NCBI GenBank assembly: GCA_003662715.1
Contig: QMYO01000009.1
Span: 1 to 16,521, forward strand
Source of the DNA: Candidatus Bathyarchaeota archaeon
GTDB lineage: Archaea; Thermoproteota; Bathyarchaeia; Bathyarchaeales; Bathyarchaeaceae
Length of the DNA stretch: 16,521 bases
Reading direction: 5' to 3'
The notes below the pieces were generated by a model. It saw only the letters and a program-made list of their open reading frames with translations, searched no databases and was not told the origin of the DNA. Made by a program: the position numbers and the translations under genes. This document shows, one piece after another, positions 13,175 to 16,521 of the stretch (position 1 is its first letter; every line of letters begins with the position of its first letter).

Positions 13175-13600
13175 ATGGTCGTTGAACTAAAAGAATATGA
13201 TTCAGCAACAGATATTTCAAGAACCATAGACGAAGAAATCGTTCGGACAAAAAGCATGTTAGGCGAATACCTACGTAGACTCGACGAGATTCGCGCGTTG
13301 GCTGAAAGATCCAAAAAGATCCGAGAAGTAGTCTACAAGCTAGCAGGCAAAAAAGCAACACAAAACGCGCTTGGAGAAATCACCGTTGGCGATCTCAACG
13401 TTGTGCTAGATGCCAATCCATTCCATGAATTAACCTGCATCGAAGAAGTTGTTCGCAGCCAACAGGATAGACTCCTAATTTTACAAAAGGCTCGCGAAGC
13501 TCTAAAATGGATAGACCAAATCGGAGATACCGAAGGAGTCAAATATATAGTGCTAGAAAACAACGGGGTTCCAGAGAAGATTTTGCTTAAAATATCATAA
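13175..13600 (+). CDS. Short coiled-coil protein of the Roadblock operon, function unknown
   Basis: A 141-residue soluble protein with no signal peptide. Residues ~12-60 (TIDEEIVRTKSMLGEYLRRL and following) are strongly helical with heptad-like spacing, probably a coiled coil. A middle section (GEITVGDLNVVLDANPFHEL) and a second helix (~92-115) follow. It ends in a short beta-type tail (GVKYIVLENNGVPEKILLKI). ATG 13175 is chosen for the strong GGAGGTG at 13162-13168. The frame is open to TTG 13160, but that is inside the ribosome binding site. It lies between the pilin and the Roadblock genes, with 26 bp to the next start, so it is probably a cytosolic partner of those proteins. I did not recognise a family. 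Confidence 0.72.
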   Translation: MVVELKEYDSATDISRTIDEEIVRTKSMLGEYLRRLDEIRALAERSKKIREVVYKLAGKKATQNALGEITVGDLNVVLDANPFHELTCIEEVVRSQQDRLLILQKAREALKWIDQIGDTEGVKYIVLENNGVPEKILLKIS

Positions 13601-13626
13601 CGCCTCACCCTTTGAGAGTGAAAAAC

Positions 13627-14298
13627 ATGAGCGAAGAAATATACGTCAATGCTTTAAAGAACACTCTAACTGAAATCAAAAACATATCTCCCGACGTTAA
13701 ATACTCCTTCATTTTTACCGAAGACGGCACCATAGTTGCAAGAGACGAAGACGTTGAAAACATGTCGCTAAAAAAGGCAGTGTACTCTTTCCAAAATCTA
13801 ATGGAAAAAGCAGACTCAATCGGTGGTCTCAACGCCTTATCAATCAACGCAGAAAAGGGCAAACTGTACATCTCACGCGTTAACGACATGTACCTAGCTA
13901 TAACAACCTCAGCTAACGCAGACGTCGCTTATCTACGTTCCATCGTTAACGTGATAGTTCCAACAATCCTAAAGCTTCTAAAAACCGTTGCCCCTACCCC
14001 CCTAAAATTCATGCCATCACAACAATTCGTTGTCGACATTCTCACCGGACTATTCGCCGGCGACAGTGCACAAGTTGATGAAGAACGTCTAATGGAATGG
14101 GCTAATCTCTTTGACGGAAAAGACATCAACGAAATTGAAATTGAAAGCTTTAGAGGAAAGAAAACCGTATGCAACGTAAAGAAGATAAGCGATTCAAAAC
14201 TACAGGGAAAGGGACTAATACTCCTATCTGAGAAAACTTGTCGAGCACTCGAAATAGAAAAGGGCGATTTCGTAAAAGTTAAGCCAAGAGCATCATAA
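13627..14298 (+). CDS. Roadblock/LC7-domain protein with C-terminal beta module
   Basis: A 223-residue cytosolic protein. Residues ~5-118 have the Roadblock/LC7 (MglB-like) pattern. There is an N-terminal helix, then a strand pair around YSFIFTEDGTIVARD, a long helix, and strands LNALSINAEKGKLYISRV and MYLAITTS. A final helix completes the fold. In known systems such domains dimerise and regulate Ras-like GTPases of the MglA type. A linker helix (~145-170) leads to a small beta module (~175-220, GKGLILLSEKTCRALEIEKG). That module recalls the AbrB-like or double-psi style 'E-GD-V-V' barrels, an uncertain match. ATG 13627 is preferred over GTG 13618 and TTG 13612. The purine-rich GAGAGTG just before it is the only ribosome binding-like signal. 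It sits 26 bp after the coiled-coil gene and 11 bp before the next gene. Confidence 0.8.
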   Translation: MSEEIYVNALKNTLTEIKNISPDVKYSFIFTEDGTIVARDEDVENMSLKKAVYSFQNLMEKADSIGGLNALSINAEKGKLYISRVNDMYLAITTSANADVAYLRSIVNVIVPTILKLLKTVAPTPLKFMPSQQFVVDILTGLFAGDSAQVDEERLMEWANLFDGKDINEIEIESFRGKKTVCNVKKISDSKLQGKGLILLSEKTCRALEIEKGDFVKVKPRAS

Positions 14299-14309
14299 AG
14301 GAGATTCAA

Positions 14310-14684
14310 ATGACATCTAAAAACGAATTCCAGGAGTCATTACCTAAAAATAACATCCAAAAACGAAATGGCACACTAAGTATCAAATTACAAAACATTA
14401 AAACCAAGGGAGGAATCATCGGATACATAATCAGAAATCAAAAATCCGCATCTGTAGATGTTAAAGACCCAACAAAAATAATTGACTACGCCCTCTTATC
14501 GTCTACATTACATGACTCGGTAGAAAACATGATAAGCTCGTTTGAACTTGGCAAAGTCAACAACATAGTCATAGAGGGAAAAGACGTAAAAGTCCTATCG
14601 CTAACAATCAACGACAATCGTATAAGCATCTTTATGAACAAAAACGTCAATCACAACACTATATACAAAGATTTGCAATCGTAA
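14310..14684 (+). CDS. Second Roadblock/LC7-like protein
   Basis: A 124-residue protein. After a polar N-terminal ~32 residues, the chain follows the Roadblock/LC7 order. First comes a strand pair with a Gly-Gly turn (TKGGIIGYIIRN), then a helix (KIIDYALLSSTLHDSVENMI). Strands follow (KVNNIVIEGKDVKVLSLTIN, NRISIFMNK), and then the tail. It lacks the extra C-terminal module of its upstream neighbour. The two could form a heterodimer, as Roadblock proteins often do. The ribosome binding site AAGGAGA (14298-14304) is good and overlaps the stop of the previous gene, so co-translation is likely. It is the last gene of the run. The domain call rests on pattern only, so it is less certain than for the preceding gene. 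Confidence 0.65.
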   Translation: MTSKNEFQESLPKNNIQKRNGTLSIKLQNIKTKGGIIGYIIRNQKSASVDVKDPTKIIDYALLSSTLHDSVENMISSFELGKVNNIVIEGKDVKVLSLTINDNRISIFMNKNVNHNTIYKDLQS

Positions 14685-14731
14685 ATGAAAACTCGCTAGC
14701 AACCATATCTTTCTTATCGCCTCACAACGCG

Positions 14732-14812
14732 GAGGAAAATGAGGTTGAGAGGAAAGTTTTTCTTAGAACCACCCCATCTTCTCCTTTCTCTTTTCTGCTC
14801 AGCCTCATCCTC
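14732..14812 (+). repeat. 81-nt imperfect hairpin flanked by AACGCG direct repeats (MITE-like or structured RNA)
   Basis: The left arm ATGAGGTTGAGAGGAAAG (14739-14756) pairs with the right arm CTTTTCTGCTCAGCCTCAT (14790-14808). That gives about 18 pairs with one mismatch and a few G-T pairs. GAGG (14732-14735) and CCTC (14809-14812) extend it after a 3-nt bulge, and the loop is ~33 nt. AACGCG occurs directly outside on the left (14726-14731) and one base outside on the right (14814-14819), as a target duplication would. It sits between two convergent genes. It may be a small transposon remnant, a structured 3' UTR or an ncRNA. Confidence 0.45.
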
Positions 14813-14925
14813 AAACGCGAAGACAAAGCAGAGCCACCGAACCATAAACACCTATTTATATTAAACCCAAAATTCATATATATTATTCCAGCCTCAGAAT
14901 TATATCAAATTTCGAAACATTCCCA

Positions 14926-15186
14926 TTACGTAGTTAAAATTTCCCTAAGGTTACGATGAGCCTTAAGGAAAATATGTCCCCTAGCTGTAGTTTGGAAAAA
15001 AGTTGAATTGCCACATTTTTCATTTTCCGCATTTACTCTTAAAAGTCCCCTGTCAAGAAGAAGATTCAAATAAGTTTGCAACTGCTCAAAGCTGAGATTG
15101 CATCCATACATAATATGAGTTTTCTTCGTGCCCCTAGCCGCCACTTGTAGGATATCCGCAATTATATCAATTTTACTCCGATGCAA
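14926..15186 (-). CDS. Small archaeal winged-helix protein (HTH_45-like)
   Basis: An 86-residue one-domain DNA-binding protein. The order is typical of the archaeal winged-helix group: helix 1 (RSKIDIIADILQVAARGTKK), then THIMYGCNLSFEQLQTYLNL as the turn and recognition helices. LLDRGLL leads into the wing, followed by the closing FQTTARGHIFLKAHRNL. The Thr-x-Arg-Gly step before the last helix is characteristic of this family. The start is TTG 15186: an in-frame TAG is only six codons upstream, the domain begins at residue 3, and AGGGGGT lies nearby as a weak ribosome binding site. It is read in the same direction as the winged-helix gene upstream, 84 bp apart, and converges on the Roadblock operon. 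Targets cannot be told. Confidence 0.8.
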   Translation of the reverse strand: MHRSKIDIIADILQVAARGTKKTHIMYGCNLSFEQLQTYLNLLLDRGLLRVNAENEKCGNSTFFQTTARGHIFLKAHRNLREILTT

Positions 15187-15246
15187 GAGGCTAACCCCCT
15201 ATCTTGAATCAAATGAAACACCAGAAAGGCGTTTAGGGCATTTGCT

Positions 15247-15257
15247 CTATATATCTC
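15247..15257 (-). promoter_or_regulatory. Candidate TATA box of winged-helix gene 15186
   Basis: The minus strand reads GAGATATATAG about 61 bp before the TTG start, in the 84-bp gap between the two winged-helix genes. A second A+T run (TTTTAAATATGG on the minus strand, 15258-15269) is an alternative. Confidence 0.3.
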
Positions 15258-15270
15258 CATATTTAAAATT

Positions 15271-15504
15271 TTAGGAACGCCTTCCTTTCTCGATGCGACG
15301 AATTTCCCTAATGAACTTTAACGTGGTAGGAGTAAGCTTTGCCTTTTTCTGCTCATTGTTAAAATCAATAAAAGCGTACTCTGCTAAGAAACCATAAATC
15401 ATTTCAACCTTAAATTCCTGCAAATTAGACTTCGCCATAGCCTCTTTTATATCATGCCATCTTCCATCTTCTAAAAGCTCAAAAATCTCGTCGATTGCCG
15501 ACAA
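15271..15504 (-). CDS. Small winged-helix-like protein
   Basis: A 77-residue protein with a compact helical fold. Residues 3-13 (AIDEIFELLED) form helix 1 and GRWHDIKEAMAKSNL the turn region. FKVEMIYGFLAEYAFIDFNN is the probable recognition helix and start of the wing. Strand QKKAKLTPT and helix LKFIREIRR follow. The GRW...IKEA pattern echoes GRWKNAKEF in the regulator at 12181, so the two are probably distant relatives. The start is TTG 15504, supported by GAGGAG (15511-15516) six bases upstream and a TATA-like box further up. No partner domain is present. It is divergent from the nucleotidyltransferase cassette, separated by 177 bp. Confidence 0.7.
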   Translation of the reverse strand: MSAIDEIFELLEDGRWHDIKEAMAKSNLQEFKVEMIYGFLAEYAFIDFNNEQKKAKLTPTTLKFIREIRRIEKGRRS

Positions 15505-15545
15505 CGAAGACTCCTCGCTCTCTTCCTTAAGGTGTCTACGTTTTG

Positions 15546-15556
15546 GATATAAATGG
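15546..15556 (-). promoter_or_regulatory. Candidate TATA box of winged-helix gene 15504
   Basis: The minus strand reads CCATTTATATC, about 42 bp before the TTG start. Initiation ~25 bp downstream would place the GAGGAG ribosome binding site inside a short leader. Confidence 0.4.
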
Positions 15557-15627
15557 TTTATGAGGAAATCGTTCAGAAGAATATTCTAGAAATTGAAAGA
15601 GCTTGTTTTCAAGTGGAAAGAGTAATG

Positions 15628-15636
15628 AATTTTAAG
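15628..15636 (+). promoter_or_regulatory. Candidate TATA box of the 15682 cassette
   Basis: AATTTTAAG lies 46 bp before ATG 15682. Initiation ~25 bp downstream leaves a short leader with AAGGTGA (15671-15677). A second box, CTTAAAATAA (15647-15656), would put the start at the ATG and exclude the ribosome binding site, so it is less likely. Confidence 0.35.
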
Positions 15637-15681
15637 TATTGAGAGCCTTAAAATAATTGAGTTGAACGTGAAGGTGAATAT

Positions 15682-15867
15682 ATGAGAAGAGATAGACTGA
15701 GCATTCAACGCATCGAGAAGTTTAATGTTGATTCGCTAGAAGTTCTTGCAGAATTAAACGATTTTGCCATGTATGTTTGTTGCCAATCTATTATTGATGA
15801 GAACCCTAAGATTTCAGATGAGGAGTTACTTAGGAAACTGCGTGAGATTGTTAGGATGAAGGTTTGA
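15682..15867 (+). CDS. Small helical protein upstream of a nucleotidyltransferase (possible antitoxin)
   Basis: A 61-residue all-helical, charged protein (MRRDRLSIQRIEKFNVDSLE, then ELNDFAMYVCCQSIID and EELLRKLREIVRM). I recognise no family. ATG 15682 has a good ribosome binding site (AAGGTGA, 15671-15677). Its stop overlaps the next start as TGATG, so the two genes are translationally coupled. That is a common layout for toxin-antitoxin pairs with a nucleotidyltransferase. The antitoxin reading is inferred from size and position only. It could equally be a small accessory subunit. Confidence 0.6.
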   Translation: MRRDRLSIQRIEKFNVDSLEVLAELNDFAMYVCCQSIIDENPKISDEELLRKLREIVRMKV

Positions 15868-16469
15868 TGGCGAAAATCGGCAAAGACGTTATAGGAAAAC
15901 AAGTAAAGTTGAGGAAGAAAAAGAGACTTCCTTTAATTAGCTTTCGCAAAGTTAATGCGAATATGATTAGTTCACTGAATAAAGTGAGAATTAAATACTT
16001 CTTTACTGGCGCTTTTGCTGTTAATTATTATGGCAGACCTCGCACATCTATGGATGTAGATGTTATGGTTGAAAGAAATAAAGAGAAGTTGAATAAATTA
16101 GTTGAAGCGTTGAAAAGGAAGGGTTTTGATGTTATCAAAAGAGATGTTGATATAGCATTCAAGGAATCTTCTCATTTTTCAGTTTTCTCTAAAGATTCAC
16201 CATACTATTTTGATTTTAAAATTGTTCCAGAAACCGAAAGACATGTCTTTGAAAGAATAAAATCTGTTGTGATATATAACAAAAGAACATTTTTGAGTTC
16301 CCCAGAGGATTTGATAATAAACAAACTTGTTTTTGGAAGTGTAGAAGACATCAAAGACGTTAAAAGTATAATTAATCGACGGCGAGAAAAATTAGATTAT
16401 GATTATTTGTTTGAACTTGCTAAAGTTAAGGGTGTTACATCTAAATTAGAAGAACTGTTAAAAGAATGA
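15867..16469 (+). CDS. Nucleotidyltransferase-fold protein (MNT/AbiEii-like)
   Basis: A 200-residue protein with the minimal nucleotidyltransferase core. The motif FFTGAFAVNYYGRPRTSMDV (45-64) continues DV, giving the paired metal-binding Asp63 and Asp65. YYFDFKIV (113-120) could supply the third acidic residue, Asp116. SPEDLIINKL (145-154) is the familiar helix of this group. The N-terminus is basic. Relatives include the AbiEii toxin and other uncharacterised nucleotidyltransferases that transfer NMP to protein or tRNA. The actual target is unknown. ATG 15867 overlaps the stop of the 61-residue gene by 1 nt, with AAGGT just upstream. The frame also opens at TTG 15864. Codon usage appears more A+T-rich than the pilus genes, which could reflect recent transfer; I judged this by eye. 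The gene ends 52 bp before the window edge. Confidence 0.85.
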   Translation: MAKIGKDVIGKQVKLRKKKRLPLISFRKVNANMISSLNKVRIKYFFTGAFAVNYYGRPRTSMDVDVMVERNKEKLNKLVEALKRKGFDVIKRDVDIAFKESSHFSVFSKDSPYYFDFKIVPETERHVFERIKSVVIYNKRTFLSSPEDLIINKLVFGSVEDIKDVKSIINRRREKLDYDYLFELAKVKGVTSKLEELLKE

Positions 16470-16521
16470 GGCTGAGTAAGGAAAACATGGAGAAGTGAAC
16501 TAGACTTGTTATGTTTAAAAC

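Noticed and set aside
14739..14864. Open frame of 41 codons with GGAGG upstream
   Set aside because: The spacing from GGAGG to ATG is only 3 nt, the product has no recognisable pattern, and the frame coincides with the arms of the 14732-14812 hairpin, which explains the sequence better.

Overview
The window is a moderately A+T-rich archaeal segment. The evidence is archaeal prepilin (class III) signal peptides, an A24 prepilin peptidase with the archaeal C-terminal arrangement, a FlaI/TadA-like ATPase with a two-domain FlaJ/TadC-like membrane protein, TATA-type promoters, and small archaeal winged-helix proteins. The overall style (CBS protein, Cys4 tail, Roadblock/LC7 proteins) is most like Bathyarchaeia or related Thermoproteota. 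That placement is an inference. No rRNA, tRNA or CRISPR was seen, and no gene-free stretch exceeds 300 bases.

Layout. Left (+ strand, 2-2264): the 3' end of a gene with a Cys4 tail, a two-CBS-domain protein, a type IV pilin and the prepilin peptidase. Centre (- strand, 2244-11941): a surface-filament locus. In transcription order it holds a parallel beta-helix/PKD/Ig-like surface protein, the assembly ATPase, the membrane platform, and five small proteins that each have one N-terminal membrane segment (three with prepilin signals, two without). Right (+ strand, 12181-14684): a winged-helix regulator, a second major pilin, then a short coiled-coil protein and two Roadblock/LC7-type proteins. 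Beyond that lie two small winged-helix genes (- strand, 14926-15504) and a two-gene cassette with a nucleotidyltransferase (15682-16469).

How it fits together. The peptidase would mature the prepilins. The ATPase and platform would extrude a filament built from the pilins at 916 and 12660 plus the minor pilin-like proteins. The large beta-helix protein is probably a membrane-anchored, glycosylated surface partner or adhesin. No KaiC-like FlaH is present, so this looks like a type IV pilus rather than an archaellum. Five transcription units on both strands share a tandem heptamer (GYAAGAY twice) directly abutting a TTAA TATA core, which suggests one regulon. The Roadblock pair downstream of the second pilin hints at small-GTPase-linked control of the filament, but no GTPase gene is in view.

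Other notable structure: an 81-nt imperfect hairpin flanked by AACGCG direct repeats (14726-14819), MITE-like, and an inverted repeat around the TATA box of the second pilin.
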